64,000 bases of DNA from Rhodocollybia butyracea (Eukaryota > Basidiomycota > Agaricomycetes > Agaricales > Omphalotaceae): contig JADNRY010000220.1 in NCBI GenBank assembly GCA_015501585.1, positions 37,509 through 101,508 of the forward strand, read 5' to 3'. The translations under genes were made by a program, and so were the position numbers. A model generated the notes under the pieces. It made no database searches, was not told the DNA's origin, and saw only the letters and a program-made list of their open reading frames with translations. This document shows, one piece after another, positions 12,501 through 24,276 of this stretch; positions within the stretch are counted from its first letter, which is position 1; each line of letters begins with the position of its first letter.

Positions 12501-15500
12501 CTGCTTGGGACATTCGAAAGAGCGAAACATACTGGAATCGTTTGAACACCCTCTTCCCTTTACTCAGAGCCGCCATTCCTTCTCATCACGCTGACGTGTC
12601 GACTAGAGAACTACAGCGAGGGGTCGCTTTTCTGGAGTCAGGGTTTACTATGGCTATCGAATTAAGGACGCAGTATGTTTATTGCGTTACTTTATCAGGA
12701 GGGGAGCAACTTGCTAACTTTTACTTTGTAGTTTGGCGGACGCATCTAGTAGCTACGCTCAACTTCAATGCCATATTCGTCGCATCCGCAGTATAAGCTC
12801 ATCCGGTGGCGCCATCTACTCGGGAAAGGACATCTTAGAGCAAACGACAACTATATTTTCTGTTCTTTCAAGGGTAGAAAGTACACTGTACGAGTTACAG
12901 AGTGCTTTCGGCTCCTTTATTCAGCTTGATTCCTCGTTGCCTTTAGCCACTTCCGTCACCGATGGTGTCCACGCTGCTCTTCTCTCCTGCATAGTTATGA
13001 GAAGTCGACTCAAAACTTTGATGGATGATATCCATTTGTCTTCATTCCCGATTTTGCTGATAGGTCAACATTCCTTCTTCTTCAAAGCACCACAGTACTA
13101 ACGTTGCAACTTTCTTAGGAGAATACGAGTTGGCACTCGAGGCTGTGCAGTACATTCGAGAAACTGTAGCGATTATGCGTCTTTGGGTTGAGGAAGAACC
13201 TCGAGTGCGGCCGTATGTTCGTCCCATCATAGATTGGTTCCAATCTTATCGGCTTTGCATTTCGCTTTCACGAAACGTGAATAATCCGGCGAAAGCTAGC
13301 AACGGTGACGAGATTATCAACACCTGCTTAGCTGGGGTCGAAGTCTTACTTGCGAAGTCTTCCAACTCACCACCCGAAGAGGATCAGGATAACTATATTC
13401 GTATTGACTATCAAAGCGTTCGGGAGTTCACAGCCCTATTCAAGATGGAGCAAGTCATTGAACTTCTGAATAGCTCTTTAGAAGCATTCGCGGCTGGATC
13501 CGTTCTTGACGTTGACCGATATCTACCTTTCCTGGAGTTGTACGCCAATCTAATTCACCTTCAGCTTTGTTCACATGCACAGTGGACAAAGTCTCTCCTC
13601 AAGTTGGACTTTGTGTTATGTTCCATTTTCAATACGATCTGTAGCCAGGGATTCTGCAAACCACCTGAAGCTGATGAAGAGGCCTCCGGAGATGGTGCGG
13701 CTGATAGCGAAGGCGTTGGATTAGGAGATGGTTCTGGTGCGAATAATGTCAGCAAGGAGATTGAGGAGGAAAGTCAAGTCGAGGGCCTACAGGGTGATGT
13801 AGCTGAATCGAATGATCGTGATGACAAGGATGACAAGGATGACGATGCCATAGAGATGAGCCAAGACTTCGGTGGCGAGTTGGAAGATGTTCCAGATGCC
13901 GAGTCACAGAGCGAGGACGAGGATGGATCAGACCAAGAAAGTAACCCAGATCCAGAAGAGCAAGTCGGGGACTTGGATGCTTCCGATCCCGCGGCGGTCG
14001 ACGAGAAGTTTTGGGGTGATGAGAAGGGGCCAGAAGATGGAGACGACAAAGCGAATAAAGATAGTCCGACAGAGCAGAATATAGAGTCAGAGGTTGTTGC
14101 GAAGGAAGGAGGCAAAAAATCAGAATCCGAACAGAATGAATCCGCCGAAAAGAATGACAAGTTTAGTGAACCACCACCACCTGATGTCGACGCAGAGGAG
14201 GAAATTCAGCCAGAAGCAGAAGAAGAAGATTCCAGCCATCCTGATGCGAACGGTGCTCCAATGGATGACCACGTCCCCGAAGCAGACACATTAGAACTCC
14301 CTGACGACATGAACTTGGACCCGGAGAAAGAAGCAGACGAGGTGGAGAACTTGGAGCTCGACGAAGTTGAGAAAAATGATGGTCTAATGGATGTTGATGA
14401 ACCTATCGGTGACACCGAGCAACGAAACGACGCAGAGCAGGAGCAGACCCAAGAGCCTGAATCGAAGGATACTAACGAAATGGGACTTCTCGAACAAACT
14501 GAAGGACCTGACGATGATCAAGGTAGCGCCGAAGAAGACAACAGCGCCGTCGCTCAGCCTGATATCACGAAGGGCGAGGGAGAAACCATTGACGAACAGT
14601 CAATCCTTGAAAAAGGACAGGATTCATCAAACGAGACGGGTACGTCGATGGGTATCGCTGGGAACGCTGCAGCGGTAGCCGAGGATACAAAGGATAAGAA
14701 CGGGTGAGTACTCGTAACAGGTTGTGACGAGGAGATGATTAATTGTCTAACTGAAAGGCTGGACACTGTACCACTCCCGGAAGCTCCTGATTCGCATGAA
14801 AATTCCTCCATGGACTACGATTCCAATACCGGAGCCGCTCCCATGGGCTCCGAGCACGGTCAACAACCCTCTAACCAGAATAACCAGCTTGCGAGCAATC
14901 CTCTTCGTAGCCTAGCCGATGCACTAAAAGAGGTTCAACGACGATTTGACGAGATTCTCGACTCTTCTGGACATGATGCACCTCAAGAGCAATCGGGACC
15001 ATCTGAACAACCAGCAGCTGTGGAGTACCTTCGTCCTGAGGATACAGACCACGATATGCAAGCTCTCGGTCCCGCTCAGGACGAGCAAGCTGCTAAGCTT
15101 CAAGAGTTGAACCTCATTGATGATGCGATGGAACATGAAAACAACGCCCCACTTTTGCCAGATGTTGATATGGTGGATGAATTGAACTCTCAACAAAACT
15201 CACGTCCTCTGAAGCAAACCGAATCGGAATCCAAGGATGCTTCTGGTCAAGGTGATCTGGAGGGTGCAATCGTCAAGAGCGGTTCACTACCTTCGTTCGA
15301 CCATGCCATGTCCAACCTCGACGGTCCTACCGCTGATGTTGACATGGAGAATATCGAAGTCCCACCTATCGAACTTGAACTCCGTTCTTGGCAAGCCGCA
15401 GGTCTTCCTGAAGAACAGGCTGCACATATCTGGCGCCTATACGAATCTCTCACCCACGAACTTGCCTACTCACTTTGCGAACAACTCCGACTCATACTCG

Positions 15501-16312
15501 AGCCCACCTTAGCTACGCGTCTTAAAGGTGATTATCGTACTGGAAAACGCCTTAACATGAAGAAAATGATCCCTTACATCGCCAGTGACTACACCAAAGA
15601 CAAAATATGGCTCCGGAGAACGCGCGCTAGTCAACGCGAATACCAGGTGCTGATTGCGCTTGACGATTCTCGTTCCATGGCCGAATCTCATTCCATCCAT
15701 CTCGCTTACCAGACGCTGGCATTGGTATCGAAAGCGTTAACTCGTCTGGAAGCTGGAGACGTCGGCATTGCAAAGTTTGGACATGATATGCAGATGTTAC
15801 ACGAGTTTGACGGGGCTCCGTTCAGCGACCAAGCAGGCATTGAGGTTCTCAAAGCTTTTCATTTCGATCAGAAAGCTACGAATGCGCTTTCGCTAGTGGA
15901 AACGAGTTTACGAGTTCTTGAGGCAGCGAGGGAACGGAAATCGATGAGCTCGAGCACTGCTGCTGATCTTTGGCAGCTCGAGATTATCATTTCGGATGGG
16001 ATGTGCCAGGATCACGACAAGCTTCGTGCGGTCCTTCGGAAGGCCGAAGAACAACGGGTTATGATCGTGTTCGTTATCCTGGACTCGCTACATTCTGGGG
16101 GTACGAACAAAACTGGAGCGTCTGAGGGGTCTATTTTGACGATGGAGAAGGCAGAGTTCAAGAACGTGGATGGAAAGATGGAGCTGCAGCTTCAGAGATA
16201 TCTGGACTCTTTCCCTTTCGAGTACTACGTGGTCTTGCGGGATGTGGAGGCCTTGCCGCAGGTGCTGTCGACGACGTTGAAACAGTTCTTTGAGCGTATT
16301 TCTGAAGAGTAA
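508..16312 (+). CDS. MDN1: Midasin, giant dynein-like AAA ATPase of 60S ribosome assembly (multi-exon, apparent frameshifts)
   Basis: Midasin (Rea1) removes assembly factors such as Rsa4 and Ytm1 from pre-60S particles in nucleolus and nucleoplasm. The product is roughly 5,000 residues, the usual size. The start is the ATG at 508 (MQVEFNDPL). Six AAA modules follow in order: AAA1 near 1540-2000; AAA2 (GETGTGKT, then LLDEINLA) near 2620-3480; AAA3 (GPTSSGKT, LDELNLAP) near 4030-4450; AAA4 (GETGSGKT, LLDEISLA) near 4915-5540; AAA5 (GSPGVGKT, LLDEMNLAP) near 6160-6590; AAA6 (GARNTGKT, LLLDGANLC) near 7090-7780. A long helical linker (about 8.3-13.6 kb), an Asp/Glu-rich region (13.67-15.4 kb) and a C-terminal MIDAS domain (DDSRSM near 15.66 kb) complete it. 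About 14 introns of around 50 bp are visible, the first at 810-861. The correct frame changes at 1550-1553, 1674-1676, 3871-3874, 5802-5807 and 8164-8167, mostly in homopolymers. Because the gene is essential in yeast, assembly error is the likeliest cause. Confidence 0.95.
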
Positions 16313-16694
16313 TTATTTCTTGTAATATTTTAGGGCAAAATATTTGGTTGTTTCTTACACATATCGCGCTTCATGGAGAGTAATCATATTATTGTAACGC
16401 ACTAGACCATAATACAACAGTGTATGCATCAATGAGATAGATTTACTCGAAAACATGACGAGAACCAACAAAGATCGATTACTGAACAGCAAATAGAAAA
16501 CTAGATAGCCCAATATGGAGACCATAAAACATGTAACCCATTTTATACATCCAGCCATTGCGATATGTGCTTTGTTTGATAGATATTTGAAAACCGAGAC
16601 GAAGAGGGAATAAACAAACTGTTCGCAAAGTAACGAGTCATTGACTGAGGTTGATACAAAAGTATCATGAAACTAACTTTCAAGGTCGACGAGG
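16313..16694. other. Convergent intergenic region MDN1 / Tra2-like gene
   Basis: This 380-bp AT-rich stretch lies between two convergent stop codons and should carry both 3' ends. No coding region, RNA gene or repeat is evident. Confidence 0.4.
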
Positions 16695-18000
16695 TCAGTC
16701 ACGACCTCTGTAACGATCGCCTCTATCATTATCATGATAGCGGTCTCGACGGTCACCTCGATCTCTCCCTCCTCCGCCTCCGCCTCCTCCTCCTGTGTTA
16801 TGAGCAGCTGAGCTGTCAGCGCCATGTTACTCGAAGATAAGGCAAAGAAAAACCAACCTCGATAATCATCTCTCCCACCACGGGGATCATCCCTGCCGCC
16901 ACCACGGTGTTCGTCGTACCGCCCACCTCCACGATCTCCTCTGTCCCGGTCACGACGACCGTAATCGTCTGAATTTAAAGAGAAATATTAGTCAATGTTT
17001 TGCTCTCTCCATATGTTGCCTCACCTCCTCCCCGGTCCCGAGAGTAACGCGAGTCGTACGGCCTTGGATCATAGGGACGGTCGCCTTCTGATTGTTAAGA
17101 ATAATCTCGAACTGAAGGGGAAGGAAAAGAAAAGACATACGGGGACGACGTTTTGTGGGACCATAATACTTGCCGGGTGTTGGGGTACGAGCTCGACCTC
17201 TGCGAGCCTGAGAGATAAGATAGTCAGTACAATACAGTAAGATTTTAGATGTATACACACTTTAGCGACAGTAAGCGTCTTTCCCATAAATTCCGTGCTG
17301 TTGAGCGCAGTAACCGCGGCATCTGCCTCTTCGGGAGTTTCCATTGTGACGAAACCAAAGCCTGGACAACATTAGTACAAATAGTAACCATCGAACAAGT
17401 GAATACCTCTCGATTCTCGACTATGAGGATCATAAACGACTTGGGCCTTGCTGACCTATGGAAAACGTGAGAAAAGAGGGGGAATAAACGGACATGATTT
17501 GCACGTACCCTTCCGACTTTGACGAATATAGCTTCGAGTTCGCGGTCGTCACACTTGGTACTCAACCCAGAAACATGAAGATTATTTCCCGGATTATTAT
17601 CAATTTGCGAGCTTTCTCGACGCCTGTAAAGCAAAGTGAAGGAGGCAAATAAAATAAATGCGAAAAAAACGTACCCTCTGTCCCTGTCTCCTCGGTCTCC
17701 TCTATCTCTGTCTCTATCCCTGTCCCTGTCACCTGGGCTTCGGCTACGGCTGGACCTTCGTTGTCCATTACCGTTGTTGTAAGAGCCGCCATATGGGCCC
17801 GAATCCTCTACATTCATGTCACCTCCTGATGGAGGAGCAGGAGTTGCTCCATCTTGTGGTTGCCATGCTGAGAACGAAGTAAGAAGGCAAAAAGGCGTAA
17901 AATTAACGAGGCCGAGAGAGACGAGGGGCGACAGCGGACGGTATTTAACGTATCGAATAGCGAATTTTTTTTTATCGGCGTAATAAATCAGTGCAGACAT
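16695..18000 (-). CDS. Tra2-like SR protein, single RRM flanked by Arg-rich arms
   Basis: This is probably a splicing regulator of the transformer-2 type. The order read on the minus strand is an N-terminal acidic/Gly segment ([11 protein letters not shown]), an RS/RD-rich arm with [16 protein letters not shown], one RRM, and a C-terminal tail rich in Arg, Asp, Gly and Tyr. RNP2 reads LHVSGL and RNP1 reads RGFGFVTM. After the RRM comes [19 protein letters not shown], close to the linker of Tra2 proteins. The final exon has a poly-Gly run and ends GDRYRGRD. At least five introns of about 50 bp interrupt it. The start is uncertain: the ATG at 18000 is open through to the RS arm, but an acceptor-like CAG sits just before AWQPQDG near 17870, so the true first exon could lie further upstream (18.0-18.3 kb). 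The RRM assignment is secure; Tra2 orthology rather than another SR protein is likely. Confidence 0.82.
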
Positions 18001-18519
18001 GCAGTCGAAAGTGTTTTATCGGCGTAACATACAGTCGAAAGTCGAAGAGCCCGCAGCGAAAAAAAAAAAAGTCGGAGCAATTGGTTGCCAGAATACGGCC
18101 GAAAACGCGAAAATTAACCGAGACAACTCAGCCTTGAGCTGAGAAAAGTACTGGGAATGGCGAAAAGTAGACGTGGCCCATCGTCGTTGGCAGATGAGCA
18201 CGTACCGTTATCCATACCGATTTTTGAGTTTTGGTCGTCGTGGTTTGGTTGAAACGCCAGCTGACAGATCTGTCACTTTTCTCATCACCGAATTTGACAA
18301 TGCTGTTTATCTTATCTGACATTCTCTCGTAGCAACTACCTCCAGTTCACAAGCTGCCTTCGCAACTTGGCAAATTCAACTTAGTCCATTACTGCAGATC
18401 GGTCGGTCGCTATCTTAGTCTACATAACTGTAGTACAATGGTATAAGCATATAGTAAGGCAGAAAAAGATTTAACAGTTGATAGGGAACCATAAAATCGT
18501 AATATACAAACGTATTCCT
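18001..18519. other. Intergenic region between Tra2-like and SYLF genes
   Basis: Short frames at 18016-18322 show no domain. The stretch probably holds the 5' UTR and promoter of the Tra2-like gene and the 3' end of the SYLF gene. A 12-A run lies at about 18059-18070. Confidence 0.35.
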
Positions 18520-19635
18520 TCAATGGTCTGCATCGAAAACCATATGGTTTTGATTCTGGAGATGACCGCTATTGATAGTGATGTGTTCTCCTGTATCCGT
18601 TGGGATATACGCCTCCTGTGGAAGCCCTGTCTCATCAAGCCCCTCCGCCGACTCAATGATCTCATATAGTCTAGAGGCCACCTCGGGTGGAGGAACTCTT
18701 CCACCAAGAATGTCTCGAGCAGGAACTGGAGAGCCATAAAATTCGCGATTAGCATCCTTTCGCTCGATAAGGACGGTTCCTTCCAACGAAACTCCAGCAA
18801 AAAGACCTGTAAACGTTTGAGTTTGGGGTCCGCAAAACGAATGGATTCAGAAACCCACCTTTGCTTTTTGAATACGAGAACATCGGTGCCGGATGAGCTA
18901 ACGTAGCCTGTAAACTGCCACCAGTCCCGATAGGTCCCGCAGCAGCGGATATGTTGCCTCCGATAGTAAGATTACCACCGAGTGAGAATGCTCTCACGGC
19001 GTCCTCGCTGTTCAACACAATGACAAAGTCTGTGATATCAGCGCCTATTTGCAATCCCCAACCCAGTCCTCCCGTGGCGATGCATGATGGCGCAGACCAG
19101 GATCCGTCAGGTAGCCTAGCAATTACCAAGCCTGAGCCTAAGCAACTCCTGTCAGTTTATCATGATAGAAATCCCAATAATATACGTACCAGCTTTGCCC
19201 GAGAATACAAAGCCTGCTTTCATTACTTGGAATACTGCGAGACCTAAACAACGAACCACTAAGTATACATATCAGACGAAAGCAAACTAGAACAAAGCCT
19301 ACCCCTTGCAGATTGTAAAACAGCTTTAGGAATGGCATTGAGAGCAGATTCCGGTCTGTCGGGATCAGCTACAGTGATAGTTCACTAGGGCATCCAAAAT
19401 GAACACAAAAAAAGACGAACCAAGAAAACTATCAAGGATCTTCGCTGCTTTCTCCGCTTCTCCAGGTAGAGAGAATCCCTGAACAAAGTCTCTTGAGCCT
19501 GAGGCTATCTTGTTGCCACTTGACTGGGCTGTAGAGCGGGATTAGCTTCAGTAGCTCTCAAGAGGGGAACCTTCTACCAAATGCTGTCGCTTGGATGCCT
19601 GCTTTCTGTGCACCCTGCTTGAACTTGGCAAACAT
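18520..19635 (-). CDS. SYLF-domain (Ysc84-like) lipid-binding protein
   Basis: SYLF proteins bind phosphoinositides and, in Ysc84, actin, acting at endocytic sites. The protein starts MFAKFKQGAQKAGIQ at 19635, after which short exons read KIASGSRDFVQGFSLPGE and ALNAIPKAVLQSA. The domain core is plain: GLAVFQVMKAGFVFSGKAG, then LVIARLPDGSWSAPSCI, GWGLQIGADITDFVIVLN and GGNISAAAGPIG. The last exon holds FAGVSLEGTVLIERKDAN and ends MVFDADH at 18520. There is no SH3 domain, unlike yeast Ysc84, so it resembles the short SYLF proteins common in basidiomycetes. Five introns of about 50 bp separate the exons and no frameshift is evident. Confidence 0.9.
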
Positions 19636-20845
19636 AATGTCGTCGATTCACAATGCTTGAACAATATGAGAGAACAGGAAAAGAAGCAGTGCTTCCACAG
19701 CGTCATATCGATACCACGTGGTATCAGCGCCTGTTCCTGGCGCCTGAACGTGAACAGTTTGATACTAAGTCCAGCTCTCTTCGTTTGACGACAGAAAGAA
19801 GCATTGTTGGAAATCCGAAGCATATCCAACTTGAAGCGCTTATCTTCTCAAACTGCATAGGTCTGTCTGGCGAAATAGATGGAAGTTATTATCTTTTTCG
19901 CTAGTATGCTCTCGCAAAGCAGGAGATTAAGACATCGCAGAACAAACTGTCGAAGCTGGCAGGTCCCTTTCCCCCCCCCCCCCCCCCCCCCCCCCTACTA
20001 ACCTGTGAAAAACGTATGAACATTTGAGCATTTTTCCGGCGTGCTTTACCTTCATTTTGTCGCACACTTGGCTCATCGATACTTATGTGTGTGCTACTTC
20101 ATAATTCCGATGATCTTTTGTTATGCCTTTTGTTTTATCGGCGGTGATGTATCTGCAGTGTCCGTAAAGCATAACTATACATACCTGTAGCCCGAAGGTT
20201 TAAATGAAGTGAAAGTGGCCAAAGTGTTGGGTTCAACTGAAAAGCTGAAACCATCAAGCTCGAGTTGTCCGACATAAGGGGTGAATAAATAATGAATGTA
20301 TGGAGATTCATAATGTGCTTATAGCCGCGCCAACTAACATTTCCATTTTTGGCTCAGTACTTACAGCTTTGGCCTTACTGATCGGTACAATTCGGATATC
20401 GTCAATTGGCAATGAAACTTGAAGGTTGAAGAACTACCGCTTGTGGGTGTAAGCTGAATAGTGAATATTATCGTGTTGCGATACAGCGGGAGTTCTCTGT
20501 GCTAGTAGCGTCTACCTGGTTGCATCGGAGTAGAACAGTGTCTCTGTTACACAATTCTGCAAAGCTATCATAGGGGCCAGTTACATACCTATTTTATGTC
20601 CAATAAAGCTCTCACTTAATCTTCGCCGCTTGGAAAAGGCTTGAGTTCGGAACCTTAGCCTAGTCAATGATGACCACAAATGTCGTAGATCGTAGAATAA
20701 AATCTGCTCGAAAGTGCTGCAGGAGGAGAATATTTTCAGGACGACTGTCTTTCTCAGCTCTCGGCGGCCAGGTCTCTGTTTATCTATTAAGTACACTAGT
20801 AGTAGTGGAAAACGGCTACTACAGTAGTAGCTATACTACAAACCA
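19636..20845. other. Intergenic region between SYLF and first NAD(P)-binding gene
   Basis: No credible gene is visible. The left part should be the SYLF promoter and 5' UTR. The right part, from about 20231, belongs to the duplicated block and contains 3' flanking DNA of the NAD(P)-binding gene. Short frames at 19548-19904 and 20581-20918 look random. Confidence 0.4.
19971..19995 (+). repeat. Uninterrupted 25-base poly(C) run
   Basis: Twenty-five consecutive C residues occur directly upstream of the SYLF gene and downstream of the duplicated block. Such a long C tract is rare, can form i-motif or G4 structures, and is a common place for assembly length errors. Confidence 0.95.
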
Positions 20846-21892
20846 TCAGTACGCAATACTGATACACTTGTCTGAGAATTCGTCCCATCGATTCAAGGCT
20901 GCATTTGCCACAAAATGAGCAACATCTTTCCTCGACACAGTCCAACCACCAGCGATGTCTCCTGCTTTCACTCTATAACCAGCGGTATTTTCTTTCTTCT
21001 CGGCTTTACATTCTCCATCAGTCAACATCACCGGCCGAATAACAAGCACATTCTTCAACGTTCCCTTGGCAGGTAAGCCCTTCCTTTCTGTCCAACCTTG
21101 GCCCATAATTTCATCGCTGGGTTCTCCGTCATGCTCCGTATCCCAGTTCCATCCAGTACAGTGTGCAATCGCACGCTCGGCGCCCATTTTATCTTTGAGA
21201 GGCCCCTTAAGAAGATATGCGTATAGAGGCTTCATGAGGAGAGGTAGCGCAGCATAAGAGGAATGGTTGAATCCTGCAGACGATATGATGATGGATTTAG
21301 GAGGCGAATCCTGAGTGGGCATTGTGCATAGTATATTCAAGAGGGCCTGGGTAACAAGATTCGCAGGAGAGATGACAAAACCTTTGAACAAGTTGAAACT
21401 GGCCTGGGTCGCGCCTGTGCTTGTACGTTACTTTTGAACTTGATTTGTATAGCGAAAGAAGACCTACCGACAGTAAATAGAAGGAGATCGACATTGCCAT
21501 GAGTTGAAGCTTCATCCCAAGCACGCTTCATATCGCTCTGAACTAGTGCGTCTCCTTTGGAAAGGTGGGCCTTTCCCGATTTAATATGGGATTGAATCGC
21601 CTCGTCAGAGTCAAACACTGAAGGTGAGCGAAGCATGAAGGTGACAGTGCACTCAGCCGCTAGTAAACCAATAATCAACTCAATTGGTCTTTAGCCAGAA
21701 TATATACAACGCATACCTAACAGGCGAAGTGAGGAATAGTAGCCAATGTTTCTGGAAGCTCCAATTGCAAGGACATTCATTGGGGGAAGTTGCGGAAGGA
21801 TAAAGGCAGGAGATATTCCTAGAGCTCAAGCGTGAACTACAAAGAGTAGAAATGGGTAACTCCTAGGATAAACCAGTCTTCGCTACTTATTT
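20231..21892 (+). repeat. Tandem duplication, unit 1
   Basis: This block closely matches 22657-24276 over its full length, with an offset of about 2.38 kb. The match begins near a shared TCGAGTTGTCC-like segment and ends after a shared CTACTTAT. It includes one complete gene with both flanks. Boundaries were estimated by eye. Confidence 0.85.
20846..21780 (-). CDS. NAD(P)-binding Rossmann protein, NmrA/atypical SDR type, copy 1
   Basis: Three exons encode a Rossmann-fold protein of about 270 residues. It starts MNVLAIGASRNIGYYS at 21780, where GASRNIG is the dinucleotide-binding glycine motif. Exon 2 reads CTVTFMLRSPSVFDSDE and ends DLLLFTVG. Exon 3 begins GATQASFNLFKGFVISPAN and contains IIISSAGFNHSS, AERAIAHCTGWNW and RKDVAHFVANAALNRW, ending CISIAY. 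The pattern fits the NAD(P)H-binding (PF13460-like) group: oxidoreductases or redox sensors with no classical Tyr-x-x-x-Lys pair. Both introns are about 55 bp with good GT...AG ends, and no frameshift is seen. A second intact copy lies at 23230-24161. Substrate unknown. Confidence 0.8.
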
Positions 21893-22656
21893 ACCCTGGG
21901 GAATTCAATGCACAGGCAGTGCGCAGCTATCTGAATCCTAATATCAGATACATATCACCATATACATTGGAGCAAGCGGATGATGCGGTTATTTTCCTCT
22001 CCACAACCATTGAAGGATCACAGCTATAGCTAGCACATTAGCCTTACAGAGAAAAATCAATTAGTTCGTGTAGTAGTGGCGCAATATGAACCAAATGAGG
22101 GTCAGCATTGATGAGACACAGTGGATGATCATCGGTCCAATCCCTGATGGTCCAGCTACACTATATGTGGGAACAGAGCCGGTGAAACGATCGACTGGCA
22201 CAAATACTTGTTGGCATGTTCTTCGTCTCAGTCGAGCGTTACATTTTCAATATGCCCTAGTCGAAGAAGGCGAAGGCAAGATCCACAGCTAGGCCCGCAG
22301 TCTTCGCAGTGGAGCGAATGGTGATTTCGCTTCCCCCGTTAGATGGCATCGCATTGTAGGTGGCACGGGCGGATCCTCACCACACCTTCGGATGTGAGAT
22401 TGCCCGCTGAAGGAAATACAGGTATCGTTTCTCCGTCGTCTGCTGCAGGTCCACTCGAAGTCTATACTTGTTCCTCTGTACACTGAGACTCTTCCAGTAC
22501 GGGGGCGGCCCCCGGTACCGCCATATAATCCTGGCCCTGGGATTTAAGTTAGAATATTCCCGGGGATAAAAGAGTCAAATTACCCACTCCCGTGGAGGAG
22601 TACAGTTGGCAAATCCTTCACTCTGTATGCGCTACTGGGGATAACAATAATCGGTC
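21893..22656. other. Spacer between the two duplicated units
   Basis: This 760-bp stretch is not part of the duplicated block. Short frames at 22086-22292 (+) and 22289-22483 (-) have no recognisable domain. It may be a remnant of what lay between the copies at duplication. Nothing else is supported. Confidence 0.35.
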
Positions 22657-24276
22657 TCGTTCAACTGGAAACCATCAAGTCCGAGTTGTCCGACGTAAAG
22701 AGTGAATAAATAATGAAGACATGAGCACGATAGTTAAAATATGTTTACGACTAACCGCGCCGCAGTGGTTAGGATTTCTATTTTTGGTTCAATACTTACA
22801 GCTTTGGCCTTACGGATTGTAATGCATGTTATTACCGATATCGCCAGTTGGCAGTGAAACTTGAAGTGAAGAACTACGGGCTGTGAGTGCAAGCTTGGTG
22901 CAAGCTGAATATCATTATTTTGCGATACGGCAGGAGTTCTACGTACTAGCCTCCACTTGTGTGTTGTAGTAAAACAACGCTCTGACTACACATTTCCGCC
23001 TTGCTGCCATAAATAGCTATTTTGTGCCTAAAGAAGTTCTCCCTTAATCTTCGCTGCTTGGAAAAAGCCTGAGTTCAGAACCTTAGCCTAGTAAATGACG
23101 ACCACAAATGTCATATAAACTCTCTGCTCGAAAATGTTGCAGAAGGAGGAGCAAGAAGATTTATTTTGAGCATGGTGTCGAGTCCCTCCGGTCTCGGCAT
23201 ATGGTACATCGTTACTACAGTAGTAGCCATCAGTACGCAATACTGATACACTTGTCTGAGAATTCGTCCCATCGATTCAAGGCTGCATTTGCCACAAAAT
23301 GAGCAACATCTTTCCTCGACACAGTCCAACCACCAGCGATGTCTCCTGCTTTCACTCTATAACCGGCTGTATTTTCTTTCTTCTCGGCTTTACATTCCCC
23401 ATCAGTCAACAACGCCGGCCGAATAATAAGCACGTTCTTCAATGTTCCCTTGGCAGGTAAGCTCTTCCTTTCCGTCCACCCTTGGCCCATAATCTCATCG
23501 CTGGGTTCTCCGTCATGCTCTGTATCCCAGTTCCATCCAGTACAGTGTGCGATCGCACGCTCGGCGCCCATTTTATCTTTGTGAGGCACCTTTAGAAGAT
23601 ATGCGTAAAAAGGCTTCATGGGGAGAGGTAGTGCAGCATGAGAGGCATGGCTGAGTCCTGTAGACGATATGGCGATGAATTTAGGAGGTGAATCCTGAGT
23701 GGGCATTGTGCATAGTGTATTCAAGAGGGCTTGGGTAACAAGATTTGCAGGAGAGATCACGAAACCTTTGCACAAGTCGAAACTGGGGGTCCCGCCTGTG
23801 CTTGTACGTTACTCCTGAACTTGATTTGTATAATGAAAGAAGACCCACCCACAGTAAATAGAAGAAGATCGATATTTCCATGAGCTGAAGCTTCATCCCA
23901 GGCATGCTTCACGTCGCTTTGAACTAGGGCGTCTCCTTTGAAAAGGTGAGCCTTTCCCGATTTGATATGGGATTGAATGGCCTCATCAGAGTCGAACACT
24001 GAAGGGGAGCGAAGCATGAAGGTGACGGTGCATCCAGCCTCTAGTAAATCAATGATCAATTCGATGGGTCTTTGGCCAGAATATATACAACGCATACCTA
24101 ACAGGCGAAGTGAGGAATAGTAGCCAATGTTTCTGGAAGCTCCAATTGCAAGGACATTCATTGAGGGAAGTTGCGGAAGGATAAAGGCAGGAGATATTGC
24201 TAGAGTGAGTTCAAGTATGAGCTACAAAGGGTAAAAATGGGTAATTCCCAGAATGAACCAGTCTTAGCTACTTATA
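22657..24276 (+). repeat. Tandem duplication, unit 2
   Basis: This is the second copy of the 20231-21892 block in the same orientation. The coding 3' third of the gene is almost identical between units, whereas flanks carry small indels; for example, unit 1 has additional sequence before the 3' end of its gene near 20770-20830. Confidence 0.85.
23230..24161 (-). CDS. NAD(P)-binding Rossmann protein, NmrA/atypical SDR type, copy 2
   Basis: This is the intact paralogue of the gene at 20846-21780, with the same three-exon structure. The N-terminal MNVLAIGASRNIGYYS is identical, and exon 2 is nearly so (KAHLFKGDALVQSDVKHAW against KAHLSKGDALVQSDMKRAW). Exon 3 differs mostly in its first half: FIAISSTGLSHASHAA replaces IIISSAGFNHSSYAA. 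The last 55 or so residues, from RPALLTDGE onward, are almost unchanged. Most differences are conservative and the frame is kept, so both copies appear under constraint or are very young. Whether both are expressed cannot be judged. Confidence 0.8.

Noticed and set aside
13774..14415. Long Ser-rich antisense frames opposite the MDN1 acidic region
   Set aside because: They are mirror images of GAA/GAT-rich codons of the Asp/Glu-rich segment; no independent signal.
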